Positions 36,001 through 46,330 are shown, counted from the stretch's first letter. The stretch: DNA of 64,000 nucleotides from Sipunculus nudus (GCA_026874595.1 CM049310.1:34785558-34849557); one strand, 5' to 3'. The notes: a model not told the origin generated them from the sequence alone. Program-made: numbers and translations.

Positions 36001-36390
36001 CACGCACACACACACATATATATATATATATTAAATATAAATATATATATATATAAATATATGAATACAATAAATATCCCGTTAAATTCTATTCTTTGCT
36101 AGACGTGCCTTGCAAAGGACAGCTACGACGAGGAGCTTTACACACCAGCCATCTGGCAAGAGAAGTTCAGACCTTGGACTAATGAGGAGATAGAGGAATT
36201 CAGACGCCGTGAGACAGACGCGAAGGAAAAGCGCTTGTTAGAAGCAGAATGTCCAAAGTTCGGTTTTATCAACCAGGAGCACCTTGAGGAGAGGGAAATG
36301 TGGCTACAGAAAATCAAAGGAAAAACAAACATGGAGTCCAAGGGTCAAATGATGAACGGGTCAGTCGGGTCCCTGGAAAATGGAAAATGA
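18014..36390 (+). CDS. FOXRED2: FOXRED2-like FAD-dependent oxidoreductase, complete gene (8 coding exons, 648 aa)
   Basis: Coding join: 18014-18026, 24218-24509, 30813-31116, 32537-32879, 34067-34312, 34858-35083, 35457-35691, 36103-36390. All borders are GT-AG and all phases fit, giving 648 residues (human FOXRED2 is about 680). Motifs: FAD-binding GAGPAG at 12-17; RHRQLISINKRF and WRHDWNSLL, both typical of FOXRED2; LIATG at 155-159; NAD(P)-binding GGGNSAF at 196-202; second ATG motif VATGW at 299-303; SGFIHGFRYCVR shortly after. The C-terminus (about 555-648) is acidic/basic, helix-prone and novel to me. Vertebrate FOXRED2 is an ER-lumen flavoprotein of ER-associated degradation with a signal peptide and KEEL-type tail. 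This model has neither (it starts MATADYEF and ends SLENGK), so I infer a cytosolic paralogue or lineage variant. The first exon is the least certain. Confidence 0.85.
18674..19092 (-). mobile_element. hAT-like MITE, second copy of the 33032-33475 family
   Basis: It begins 'cagttaggtcaatttatc' and ends 'tactgacacccctg'. Read in reverse it aligns with 33032-33475: 'gtcaatttatcttcaagg' is shared at one end, and 'CAGGGGtGTCA', a 'ccccacttt..gcaa.gggg' block and 'ctatgtaatca' at the other. The flanks (gtagccta / gtgcagta) no longer match well, so it is an older insertion. Confidence 0.6.
19434..20236. mobile_element. Foldback/MITE with CTCGAGAT-rich inverted ends
   Basis: The left arm (about 19434-19528) and right arm (about 20130-20236) are inverted copies. 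Both contain 'acatctcragatctcgacata', 'aaaattt' and 'tgcagaaaaaaaa', then 'tctcgagat'. The ~600-bp interior has no coding frame. Superfamily not determined. Confidence 0.65.
20690..21340 (+). repeat. Tandem array of ~270-bp units with GGTGGCGCCACC cores
   Basis: The palindrome GGTGGCGCCACC occurs at 20722-20733 and 20992-21003, exactly 270 bases apart, with variant cores at about 20862 and 21142. Each unit also carries 'gatatgagtgattttatc' and 'cagacaaacag.cggacgctg'. The array ends in 'acagacgcacaaatggac' and 'aaaggtcagaggtca', also seen near 10310. Confidence 0.75.
21873..22676. mobile_element. Tc1/mariner (pogo/Tigger-like) non-autonomous element
   Basis: The left end CAGTAGAGCGCCGTTTTA and right end AATACGGCGCTCTACTG are inverted copies and are flanked by TA on both sides (21871-21872, 22677-22678). 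The CAGTAGAG... terminus and TA target match the pogo/Tigger branch. The 804-bp interior repeats 'ttcggaaa.acga' near both ends and has no transposase. Confidence 0.75.
22679..24100. other. Intronic repeat-like DNA, unclassified
   Basis: It may belong to a larger element into which the pogo-like copy inserted, because 21650-21872 and 22680-23330 have a similar A/C-rich texture and share 'cagattctgt'. A GC-rich patch lies at 23130-23240. No coding signal. Confidence 0.3.
24218..24509 (+). CDS. FOXRED2: FOXRED2-like coding exon 2 (FAD-binding)
   Basis: Acceptor tttcag|ACTATG and donor gcag|GTGAAT. It encodes the Rossmann motif VVIGAGPAGLQ, YPRHRQLISINKRF and WRHDWNSLLSDDP. Phase 1 in, phase 2 out. 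Confidence 0.95.
24600..27540 (-). mobile_element. CR1/Jockey-like LINE, 5'-truncated and inactivated, antisense in intron 2
   Basis: Read on the minus strand, domains are in retrotransposon order. First is the end of an APE-type endonuclease (27506-27270, 'IREPTYF', 'NIDVILTN'). Then a linker (26958-26740). Then reverse transcriptase: 'TNKATGYDKIS' near 26560, 'LMDISKAFD' near 26180, 'VPQGTVPGPVLFN' near 25990, and the catalytic YADD codons at 25915-25904. Then 'LGVTIDCKLNFHEH' near 25690. The C-terminal region ('AAVLWNNLPRHYKCAENL') ends at the stop 25049-25047. A ~450-bp 3' UTR may follow. A stop right after the AFD block and several frameshifts show it is dead. The 5' truncation inside the endonuclease is typical of target-primed insertion. 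Confidence 0.9.
27720..28640 (+). repeat. Tandem array, ~338-bp unit, three copies
   Basis: Markers recur at a spacing of 338 bases: the core ggcgcc / ggcgcc / gacacc at 27885, 28223 and 28561, and 'catgcaaagaatcatgg' at 27933 and 28271. The third copy has small deletions. The first copy carries the palindrome GGTGGCGCCACC at 27882-27893. A diverged relative lies at 45990-46330. Confidence 0.85.
30420..30447. repeat. Perfect 10-bp-stem hairpin
   Basis: CATGCGCACT and AGTGCGCATG flank an 8-base loop. Just upstream (30355-30395) are 'ggttctatctagaacc' and 'ggttcatcctggaacc' partial palindromes. Probably repeat-derived. Confidence 0.55.
30813..31116 (+). CDS. FOXRED2: FOXRED2-like coding exon 3 (NAD(P)-binding)
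   Basis: Acceptor attatag|G, donor gag|GTAGGT. It encodes CLLIATGAV, the first ATG motif, and CVLGGGNSAFE, the second dinucleotide-binding glycine motif, as in two-domain flavin oxidoreductases. Phase 2 in, phase 0 out. Confidence 0.95.
31117..32536 (+). repeat. Intron 3 with a degenerate ~150-170 bp tandem array and a 27-G run
   Basis: From about 31280 to 32100, units of 'catttatctcrggagtggttt.gcctgaaat.ttgcatgtc' and 'gtggtgccacctacaatc.tttt' recur. A 105-bp segment is exactly duplicated within 31826-32033. The run of 27 G is at 31440-31466. This is the reverse-orientation relative of the array at 48400-48840. Confidence 0.7.
32537..32879 (+). CDS. FOXRED2: FOXRED2-like coding exon 4
   Basis: Acceptor tatcag|GTC, donor cccag|GTAAGC. 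It encodes DTHFVGHLRAVNN and MYHLKSLLG, matching the FOXRED2 'THYVGDLRAINN' and 'YQLKSL' segments, then VIVATGW, the second ATG motif. Phase 0 in, phase 1 out. Confidence 0.95.
33032..33475 (+). mobile_element. hAT-like MITE with perfect 8-bp target duplication (intron 4)
   Basis: The left end CAGGGGCGTCAATATAGG and right end AAATTGACGCCACTG are inverted copies. The flanks are catttaca on both sides (33024-33031, 33476-33483), a perfect 8-bp duplication. The 444-bp body carries poly-C/poly-G stretches and an AT core. No transposase. It is a relatively recent insertion compared with the copy at 18674-19092. Confidence 0.85.
34067..34312 (+). CDS. FOXRED2: FOXRED2-like coding exon 5
   Basis: Acceptor ttttag|AAACT, donor catag|GTGGGT. 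It encodes MFYIGANMQARDRTAASGFIHG, matching the 'SAGGFIHGFRYTVR' region of FOXRED2 that closes the FAD site. Phase 1 in, phase 1 out. Confidence 0.95.
34858..35083 (+). CDS. FOXRED2: FOXRED2-like coding exon 6
   Basis: Acceptor tgacag|AGCGTG, donor catg|GTGAGC. It encodes SLYQMNQGVFCDVV, matching the FOXRED2 'GLYQMFGVLADVI' segment. Phase 1 in, phase 2 out. Confidence 0.93.
35457..35691 (+). CDS. FOXRED2: FOXRED2-like coding exon 7
   Basis: Acceptor tgtcag|CTTCCC, donor aacg|GTGCGT. It encodes FRRYNRGSLQEVLYFNGNVVVRAD. Its position fits the FOXRED2 'HPVIYYYR' and 'RPTAIHHIVEDF' area, but similarity is weaker. Phase 2 in, phase 0 out. Confidence 0.88.
36014..36062. repeat. AC/AT microsatellite in intron 7
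   Basis: (AC)n then (TA)n-like sequence directly before the last acceptor. Confidence 0.8.
36103..36390 (+). CDS. FOXRED2: FOXRED2-like terminal coding exon 8
   Basis: Acceptor tgctag|ACGTGC; stop TGA at 36388-36390. It encodes a charged, helix-prone tail with WTNEEIEEFRRRETDAKEK, ending SLENGK. There is no KDEL-like retrieval signal, unlike vertebrate FOXRED2. Confidence 0.88.
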   Translation, partial: TCLAKDSYDEELYTPAIWQEKFRPWTNEEIEEFRRRETDAKEKRLLEAECPKFGFINQEHLEEREMWLQKIKGKTNMESKGQMMNGSVGSLENGK

Positions 36391-36836
36391 AAACATCATG
36401 CATCTGACTGTAGTGTGGAATGACGGCTGGGGAGGGGATGCATATACGCTCCTCACTCAGCGGTTATACACTGCAGTCGTCATAGGTCTGCTTTTGTTAA
36501 AATCAGAACGTGACCTGGGACGAATGCGGGGTATAACCGAGCGTAGGATGCATATAGAATGAAATATTGTGTCTGAATTTTTTTATGTAAACGTTATTGT
36601 GTAGAGTTCTTCTCAGTTTCTTTGAACATTTTTATTAAGATTATAATATTTTGCCGAAAAATCTAACGTATTAATGATTAATTCAAAATTTAATCAGTTT
36701 ACATCTTTAAATTTACTGCATTCAGCTTTTTTTATGTACAGGATAAATGAGTATTCCAAGTATAAAAAGAAGCATTATTCTATTCAGTTAAATATTCGGC
36801 TGTTGATACATTTAGTTTCAAAGTATGAGGTGCTTT

Positions 36837-36842
36837 AATAAA
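36837..36842 (+). terminator. Polyadenylation signal AATAAA
   Basis: AATAAA about 450 bases after the stop, followed by a T/GT-rich stretch. A later 'ttaataaatt' near 37106 is an alternative. Confidence 0.5.
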
Positions 36843-38876
36843 TTTGTTTGTCAGTACTAGTTTTTTAATGTAAATGAATGTTAAAAGAATCGATATTTTG
36901 GGGACGCCACCACGTTCCTGTGACAAACAGTCGCGGAAGGTATCAGAGCGCCATCTAGTGTCTTCAAAGGTGACGAATCGTCGGCAAATTTATGCTGGGT
37001 ACCGCAGCGCCACCGTGTCTCTGTGAAGGTGACTAACCTCCACTAAACTTACACGGATTCCTTATGGGTCCACTATGTATATACTTGTTCTGTCAATAAC
37101 GTTTTAATAAATTACACAGAAGTCCAAAAGCAGTATTGTTAATTAATACTTACTATTCTAACATTGCAAATGACTAGGTATGTGTTGTTAATGTTAATTA
37201 ATATTTTAGCTATAATGTCCACAACAGACAGAGAGACACACAAATAGACATAAGTACCTTAAAGTATAGTGTGAGATGTTCGGCGCCAGATATTATTCAC
37301 ACTATAAATAGGTAATAGATAAAGGTAAAATTTCCCAGATCTTCGGCGCCAGAAATACCCTTTTCCCAAATGCGCTCATATTTGAATATGTTAAGGGTTC
37401 TAACGTAAATACTAAACATCGACCGTCATATCCACTCTAAAATAAGAAAGGCACACCCAGTCTGTAACATTTACATCAGTTGCTGGAAACGCCAGGAATT
37501 TCAGGTTACACGGCCCACGCTGGACTTTCATATATGTCTGTGATATAGGCCTATCAATGCCTGCGTATAGGTGAGTTGCATAAACTCTAGTGCTAATTTG
37601 AAAAAAAAGTCAGTGAGTGTTAAGTGTTGATCTGAGGAAATGGAGGCGGACTCAGTGGGGAAATACAAACTGTGTCATCATTATAAATCACTCCGGCAGG
37701 TATATACCTCGTCAAGGCAAGTTTTCCAATCGCGCAGTATTACAAATACATTGTAACAGCAAAAATAAACGGGGCTGATATGACGCGTGTAAACTCGAGA
37801 ACAAAGAGATCTGTGTTCCGGTCGCTGTTAGTTTACTTATATATGTAACGCAAAAAAAACCGATACAATCAGCATTTTCCGGGAATTTCACCTGGGTAAT
37901 TTATGACATGTTAAATTGTTATCAGCCACCTATGCCCATGTGCACAAAAACTTAGGGGTCATCCGGTACAAATAAAAAAAAACGATGCCGAGTTGTGGTT
38001 TCTATACATGCACATGCACTTGAAGTCTTATTGGTATGATTATTGGTTTAAACACTTTTCAGGCAACTTTAAAAACATTTTCCTACCCTTTTCTGGGCGC
38101 TTAACCGGTAAATAATGCTTGTCAGTATAAAACAAGTTACTGGTTAGCATTTTATATCGGTTTGGCGCTCAGACTTTTTAAGCCAATATTTATACAAATA
38201 TAGGATTCAAGCACCTGTATAGATTTTAGCAACCCTGTAGGAAGATAAGTGTTTAACATTGAAGGCAAATACAGGAACACAAGGAATCCGACTAAATAAT
38301 TTATTTGGATAAAGCAAATGCCATGCCAACATAATTAGGTCCGGTTGGTCACCCCAAAAAAATGTAATTATCCCTTGGCCAATGTTCCAATGATTATTAA
38401 TCTTCAATCAACACAATTGTATTTGGCGAATTTGTGTCAAACAGACAATATAATAAGTACTGAGTAATGTACTTGCAAAATTGAAGATTCCTGCACGCAC
38501 CAGACGACCGTGGTCTAGTGCAGGCCGGTATATTTAGAATTTCTGAGACACTCGCCTTTAAGAAGGTTTACTGATATCTTTGTACCATCGGAAAATATTC
38601 AGAAATATTGATCCAAAATTTCGACCTGTTGAGTGCGGATACATAGACGGACAAATATATTAACATACTTGAATGCCATCAGATTTCAGGATTTGTACAA
38701 GCTGATTTTCAGCATACATAAATCAGTGGAGCTATTCCAGTAAATATAATCAAACAGAACTAAATTATAACTAGGTAAGCATTGCATGCGTAAAAGCTAT
38801 ACCGAAAAGGCACATGCATGAAAAGGACAGAAAAATCAACTTGTAGTGAATTATAATTTAGTGTTTATCCTTCACG

Positions 38877-38880
<4 letters not shown>
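36843..38880. other. Downstream flank, no gene recognised
   Basis: Two 'gcgccaccrygt' motifs (near 36906 and 37005) and two 'ttcggcgccaga' motifs (near 37280 and 37342) are the only visible structure. Confidence 0.4.
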
Positions 38881-38969
<89 letters not shown>

Positions 38970-39078
38970 CATTCATTCATTCATTTAGTCTTTTATCCAT
39001 TCACTCATTCATTATCCATTACTCATTTATTCATTCATTCATTTATTCATTCATTCATTTATTCATTCATTCATTTAA
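38881..39078. repeat. Compound microsatellite (TA)n-(ATTC)n
   Basis: About 86 bp of TA followed by about 110 bp of imperfect ATTC/ATTT tetranucleotides. Confidence 0.95.
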
Positions 39079-39689
39079 TCTTTCATTGCATATGACAGTT
39101 TCACCTTAACATTAGTCCCTCGATCAGTATTTATTAATTTAAGCCAAGTGTTAAAATGTCAACTGTTCCTTATAACGAAAACCAGTTTGCCTCGATCATC
39201 ACCGGAGTGGAAGATGTCGACTGATAATGCACATACTTTAAGAGTAATTGCAGTATATAACTGACATTTTCAAGGAATTTTACATATGTATATGACAAGT
39301 AAAGCAATTGCACGTTTTCTAATGAATAATTAAACCATTATACAATATAAGTATCTTATTGTCAGAATGATTTTTCGTGTCCTCGTCAACTTTCCCCACA
39401 TACATTCCTCTGTGCATGGATGCGCTATATATGCACGCATGCACGAACTTCTCTCACGCGTCTGCGCGCTTCGAATTCGCACACATCATCAGACTTATAG
39501 TGCAAGAGCTGTAAGATTCCATTGTAATCTAACAGGAATTTTGATAAGTGATCGAACTCTAATGAATGGCACGTTTAATACATAACAGATGATAAAATCT
39601 TGCGATGAAAATTAGAATTGACTGTGGGATCTGGTCACGAATCGCGTCATATTCCAATTAAATGCCTGTGAGATTACATTATATATTAT

Positions 39690-39740
39690 ACCTTGCTTAT
39701 TATTATTATTATTAATATTATTATTATTAACTTTTATTAT
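39690..39740. repeat. (TTA)n microsatellite
   Basis: Imperfect TTA trinucleotide run. Flanking 39080-40560 shows no recognised gene. Confidence 0.8.
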
Positions 39741-40560
39741 AATTTTTTTTTACTTAAGATCAGATATACTTTCGCAGAGGCTTGCTTTCTTTCTTGTTTA
39801 TGGCAGCTTAAGACTCTTCTCATTTCATGGGAAGATTTATTCAAAGTTAGAACTGTAGTCAGAGGTTACATATTCTTCCGCCAGGATGTTTACTAAAACT
39901 CTCATATTCCTGTGCAATAAAGGTTAGAGTTCACTAGTTAGGGTTTACCAAGTAAGACATGAATACCATTTAAAGGAATGCTGCACAGTGGAAAAGAATA
40001 ATTCGTATTGAATATGTTATGGACCTTAAAAAAAATGTTATTTATTGTTCTTAGGATGTTACCCTACCTAACCCCTACCCCAATATTTAATCAAATTGTA
40101 TACAGATTATTAAGCGTAACATTACTAAAACACAAATTATGGTTGGGATGGGGTCACCTGGGGAGGTATATAACTATTTGCGACAAAGGTCAAATATTTA
40201 AGTGCATGACGAGGAAAATTTTCGACACTAGAAGTACAACAGTGCCAGTGATGACATAATGTCTGTATAAATCCATTATATGCTTTTACTGCGGGAGCAT
40301 GAGTGACAGGTGTACGTGCTTCCATAAATAGACCTATACCGCTGATAATACGAGCAAATCAAGTAACTCGAGCGTGTCAACGGTACTGATGTTTTAAAGA
40401 GGCAAGATAATACACATGAAGGTGGTCATGTTTTGCAACAACCTCAGGGGCCAACTTTACCAGCTGAACAAGGTAATGTCATTGTACACATTCCATAAGA
40501 ATCGCACATAAACCAGCACACGTAAAAGCATGTACATATATACCCGCGTTTTTACAGATA

Positions 40561-40884
40561 TATAATTCAAGCAGACTCACAAGACTTTCGACCATATGGG
40601 TGATTGAACGTCATAAGAAACATAGACTTCCAATTAAACTATATAATTCAAGCAGACTCACAAGACTTTCGACCATATGGGTGATTGAACGTCATAAGAA
40701 ACATAGACTTCCAATTAAACTATATAATTCAAGCAGACTCACAAGACTTTCGACCATATGGGTGCTTGAACGTCATAAGAAACATAGACTTCTAATTAAA
40801 CTATATAATTCAAGCAGACTCACAAGACTTTCGACCATATGGGTGCTTGAACGTCATTAGAAACATAGACTTCCAATTAAACTA
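40561..40884 (+). repeat. 81-bp tandem repeat, four near-identical copies
   Basis: Unit starts at 40561, 40642, 40723 and 40804, each exactly 81 bases apart ('tataattcaagcagactc'). Only a few substitutions separate the copies (gattgaac/gcttgaac, ccaatt/ctaatt). Because 81 is a multiple of three, a spurious 86-codon frame runs through it. Confidence 0.95.
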
Positions 40885-43850
40885 TCTGACTGACTGCCAA
40901 AAGAGACAAACAGATTTATAAAAAAAAGCCAACAGAAACACCTCAAGGTTCTATCTTGAGAGCGTTGATTTCACTGGTGTGTTTGATGTGACTTAAGTCT
41001 GTACTATTATTTACACACCCACGACCACATACACACGCACTATTATATATATATATAAGCATGCAAACTTCTACGATACAAAAGTTATATTTTTGGTGAG
41101 CAAACATCTTATAAATATACTAGGTTATCCCCACAGAAAAGTACATGGAATTTAATTATAAAAGTACCATGCAGTTAAGGTGTCTGGTGCATGAGAAGAA
41201 AGTGTATATACGTATTAAAAAACACTGTTTGCGCGAGATGTTCTGTCACGAAACGCAACAGGCATGAAGATGTCTTGATTTTCCCCAACATATGCTGCTG
41301 GGAAAAATATCCATCTACCTATTTATAAATGTCGACAAGAACGGGATAACACGTAGTTGTTACAGGAAAGTGATCCATGTCATATAAATTTAGGAAAATG
41401 ATAATATCAATGTGTATATTATAATGTATACGCTCTATCTAAATGCAGCCGTAACTCAGTTTTACTTGTTTATTTTACGATTAAGTTGTATGCTTAGAAC
41501 CCAATAAGGTCATGTATTAATTTTCATTTGTTAATTTTCCCACACTGATTTGCCTAACTGGAGTGGTGTAATCTGTCCTTCCATTTTCTCACACTTTATA
41601 CAGATTTTATAGACTGTCAAATTACAGCAGTCCTGTCGTCTACTTGGAAAAACCCATGGATTGATCCAACACTTTGTATATTTATTGATCATGGATAGTT
41701 TTATCAAAAGAACATCTGATAATGCATGTGTATTTTATGAGACTGAAACGTTACAGCTGAGCAATCCGGTCATTTGTTTATGCGTGTTCATGGATAACCA
41801 CACAACTTTCCGTATGTTTATGAGACAAACAAATCAAGATATTAGAAAAGCAATCGTAGTTTTTGCATATCACTACCAAAGTTACATAATGCCCATTAAT
41901 CAGGCACTTATTCCTGCAATCCTGTAAATATGATTGAGTGAAACAGTTCTTCAAGAAAATGACTGTTGAGAAATTCCATTAATATCTGTCCATTTTCAGC
42001 AATAAGACATAAAAAGTATTTCTTTCTTAAAATTTGTTATATGCATATTGGTTTTATATATAACTTTATCTACTCTATGAGAATGGAAGTGCCATTGATC
42101 TTTTTTAATATAATCGGTATGTATAAAAGCTATTTTTCATATCTGTTTAGCATTACGTATTTTGCAGACATATATATATGTTTGGAACGAACTTGGCAAA
42201 CTTTTTCTTTAAAAAATTGTGATTACAAGTAGTGAATGGTGGCCCATATATTGTCTATGTTTTCAACTCAGCTGCTTGACCCAGGAGTCATTTGTTTTCT
42301 TTTTTATTTCTTTTTATAAACCTTAAAATTGTTTAGTTAGTACGGCTGGCTTTTTCTGTAATACTGGGCTTACATCTATAACAGCAGGTCCTTAATATTC
42401 ATAATTTTCTCCATGTCAATGAATCTTTTTTTTATAATCGATTTTTTTTATTAATTTTATTCAATTTTATTGCGTTTTAATTAATAGACTTTAACATTGA
42501 TAAAGGTATAAGTAAGTCACACAGGAGTATTGTTATCTCTAAAAAAAAATATCTATACCATCCTCTGTTGTGCCAGTCGACTATGGCATGTTCTTCCTTC
42601 ATAAACATCTAGTGAGGAAACTAAAGTGGTCGTTTAAATTGGCGGAAGACAAATCTGCATGGAAGACAGTGATTATGTTACTTTAATGCTGAACTTTCAC
42701 TTAGAGGGAAAGATAATCGACCGTAGATTGCCTTTTGATATGAAGATACTTTATCAATAACCAAAATAAAGAGCCAAAATCTATGTTTGCACTTTGAAAT
42801 GGCAATTAATTAAAAGCAATTGATTAGTCGTTCGTGATCATGCTATATGTGCATGTTAACAACAGGTGTTTCGATTTGTCGTTTTTTCATTGCCATGCAA
42901 ATTATTCAATAATATTTGATATAAATTAAATGAATAGTCAGTTTTATCATCGAACATGCTTCGGATCATTTGGTGAGTTTAGTTATAATCACGACTCATC
43001 ACGACTGAAGCCATATGTTATTACACCATTGCCTGTGTTAACGTTCCCCTTTGCATGTAAATGAACAAAATGTTCAGAATCAGTCTCCGTTTCTGATAAT
43101 TAAACCTAACAAGAAAGTCTGTAACAAAAATACATATATTCACGTAGATGCATGTTTTACATCCGTACTGCCAATACTTCTTCCGTGAAACAAATCTTCA
43201 TAAATTTACCATCAACTTACTCTCCCGAATAAAGGTAAACAGGGCTGTCAACATTGGACACGAAAACTTAATTTGAATGTAACTGAGATTTTACAATGTC
43301 CTTTAAGGCAGCTTGAAGATAAATATTTTATCTAGTGTATTTTTGTTTAACTGTATTCCCTAAGCACATCCCACTGCTTCAGACGGTATATGTTATCATA
43401 CGCTTGAATATATACACAAACGCTTTCGCTTTACCATTAGGCTATCTATCTTAACATTTGCTAGACATTTAAATAAACATGGCAGTATTCGGTTAATTTC
43501 GGGTATATGTCTAACTTTATGGCTAATACTTCATTCAACACGTCAATATATGTGGACCAAAATCTCTACATACTTGCACTAATCTCTGATCCTCGACGTA
43601 ATTTTCCCTCCCGCAGTGAGGTCAACAACTGAGTTTAATGGATAATTATCATCAAGCACTGTTGTTATTCTGACCTAGGGGACGACAAGGTTAACTTCCT
43701 GGTTGTAACCCGTATTACACACGTGACGTGGGTATGAAAGGGTTTCCACTTACGCGGTCTGGACACGGTATATAGTCTGGAAAAGGTGTATACAGAGATA
43801 TATGGACACGGTGCGGATACGATCAGTCGGTTATACGGTGCACTCAAAGA
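40885..43850. other. Intergenic, AT-rich; no gene recognised
   Basis: Only short frames without recognisable motifs. Frames of 88 codons at 41661 and 41966 look like AT-rich chance frames. Confidence 0.45.
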
Positions 43851-44035
43851 ACGAAAGGTTCTTTAAAGAACACAAAAAGGTTCTTTTACCCTGCACAAAT
43901 ATGGAACCCTATTTGGTTCTTTAAAGATTCCAATGACGGGGTTCTTTGAAAGAACCCTGGAGATGTTTTAAAGAACCATATCGCTGGGTTCTTTAAAAAA
44001 AACCTGTCATAGTGTTCTTTAAAGTAGGCCAACCA
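43850..44035. repeat. Cluster of GTTCTTTAAAGAAC palindromes
   Basis: Perfect GTTCTTTAAAGAAC at 43858-43871, a near-palindrome GGTTCTTTGAAAGAACC near 43940, and several half-copies (ggttctttaaag, aaagaacc), at least seven in about 165 bp. Confidence 0.75.
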
Positions 44036-44058
44036 AATAGACTTCCATATTTGCGACT

Positions 44059-44208
44059 TGCAGTCCGGTCCGGTCCTATAAGAGGGGTCGCAAACAGGGC
44101 AGACAAGATCGGATCGGACTTTCGGAATCGAAACAGAGGGATACGCTTATATTATATTATTTTATATTATATTATATAATACATGTATACATATATATAT
44201 ATATATAT

Positions 44209-44258
<50 letters not shown>

Positions 44259-44940
44259 CAAATATTATGGCATCACTAGCTGAGGTTATACTTCCATTTA
44301 AAAATAAACCTTGATATCTTCAATCTATTTAATTTATGGTTTATTCACCAGTCATCATAAATGACTTATGTAAGCAATGGTATTGTGCTATAACGTATTT
44401 GTTTTGTATTACATCACTCTAAATAAAGTTTATTTTGTATATAAATAGATTAAAGATATTTATTTACAATACTACTGGTTTGATCCGTGAAATGATGGTC
44501 AACATAATTATATCTTTGTTTTTGTTTTTTTTATACTAAACGGCAATAACACGTGAATCCTTTATGCTATATTAAGTTGATAAATGAGGTGAGCAACACT
44601 AACTTTTTTAGCAAGTATTTCCCTTTAATATTTTAGGGTTCACCAACCTCGAAGCTCAATGTGTCACCTACGCTATTTTCGTCTCTTAATTCACCATCTT
44701 CAAATTTGCACGTCTATCATGTGATTCATAGAGCTGTGCTCATTGCGTCATTGATAAAAGTCCCGATCCTGGCTAGTCCTGAAACCCCCGCAAACAGAGG
44801 GATCTCGAACGGACCGGACCGGACCGGATTGCATATATTAAATGATATGGCCAGGATCGCTCAGGACTGGGACCGGAGCAGTCCCGGACAATCAGTCCGG
44901 TCTGCTCAGTGCCGCAAGCAGACCGGAGCGGACCGGACTT
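44059..44940. mobile_element. Possible MITE with AGTCCGGTCCGGTCC ends and internal (AT)n
   Basis: AGTCCGGTCCGGTCC near 44061 faces GGAGCGGACCGGACT ending at 44940 (14/15 inverted match). Additional ggaccggaccgg repeats lie inside (44814-44828, 44870-44940). A long (TA)n tract is at 44189-44253. Target duplication not resolved. Confidence 0.4.
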
Positions 44941-45289
44941 GAGTCTCGTCTCGTCCGCTCTGTGTGCGGCCTAATTTGAACAAGTGGCCATTTGGGCCAT
45001 GACGCTCTGCTAAATTTGACATAAAGTTGACGCATGTATTAAGTATTGAAGTTATGATCTGGTGAAAAAAAATATTGATAAGGAACATTGAGCAATGGGT
45101 AGAATGACTTGCAGAGTGCTTCAAATCATGCTTTAAGCCAAAAGTCCTTAGAAAGTAAGTTACAGTGACCTTATTTAGGGTTTCCAAGAAAATTTTACCA
45201 AGAATTCTTTAGATGCTAAGTTAGTTTCGATGTCCATCTGTAACCAAGCATGATAATCTGTCTAACAGGGTGCTAAAATCGAGTTCTTT

Positions 45290-46330
45290 CACATTTTTTG
45301 CAGAATACAGGTCACAGTGACCTTATTTCATATGAACAAGGAGACATTACTGTAGAGATGTAAAAAATGTACAGATCAAACAGTTAAGATTTATGCCTTG
45401 TCTGACTTTCTGGGTGCTTAAAATTAGCTAGGATGCTGCTCGTACCTCACAGAATACGGATCATGACCTAATCTCAGGTGCTGGAGGAGATTTGTCCAGG
45501 ACCTTGAATTTTATGTTAGGTTCTAGGTCCGACCGTATTGATTTGTGAGCATCTGACTTTATGAGTGCTTAAATAATGTTTTTTTTTCTCCTATATTTCA
45601 CTGAATATAGGTAACATTGACCCAATTTTCGGATTCTGTCATATCACTTTGTCCAACAGTAACGTTTTCTGCCCTGTCTGACTGTCTGGAGGCTTAACCT
45701 CATGTTTTTGGCCAGAAGTTCACAGGGTATATAGGTCATCATGTCCTGGTTTCTATAGAGATTTACACAAGACTTTCCCGGATATTACGTTAATAGACTC
45801 TGGAGCTAGCCGATACAAGGTGCGATACAAGGTGCGCCTGCCTGACTGTCTGGGTGTTCAAAATAATTTATTCGGCCCGTAGTTTGCAGAATATAGGTCC
45901 CCTTGACTTAATTGAGGAAACCCTAGGAGATTTGCCAAAGACCTACCCGGATATAAAGTTAGAAGTGTCAAGGTCTTACGGTCTCAATAATGTGTACAAA
46001 AAATATAAAATATATGCGGCGCCACCGGTCTTAAGAAACTGATGAAACTAGTCATGATCAATATGCATGGAAACCATCATGGCAATCAATACATTGGATA
46101 CTGGAGCTTTTGTTCCAATTTCAAATTATTCTGGGGTGCAAAAACAGCCACCGTTACTATAATGGCAATTAAATATAGGTTGCACTGACCTAATTTCACG
46201 AGTCCAGGGAGATTTTTTATGGACCTCTGTTGATGTTTAGTTGAAAGTTTCCAGCTCTAGCAGTTACGATTTTTGCCCTGTTAACGGACGGCCAGTCGGA
46301 CGACGGAAACAGAGTTATCGCTACAGATCA
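45290..46330 (+). repeat. Degenerate ~150-bp tandem array
   Basis: 'agaatayaggtcacwgtgacctaattt', 'ccaggagatttg..caagacct' and 'tgccctgtctgactgtctggg' recur from 45300 to 46300. The last part resembles the 338-bp units (gcggcgccaccggtct, 'gatcaatatgcatggaaa'). Confidence 0.65.

Noticed and set aside
40600-40860. 86-codon frame of repeated peptide
   Set aside because: It is the 81-bp minisatellite read in frame; no start context or homology.
40561-40884. CRISPR-like regular repeats
   Set aside because: Units are directly adjacent with no unique spacers; this is a eukaryotic minisatellite.
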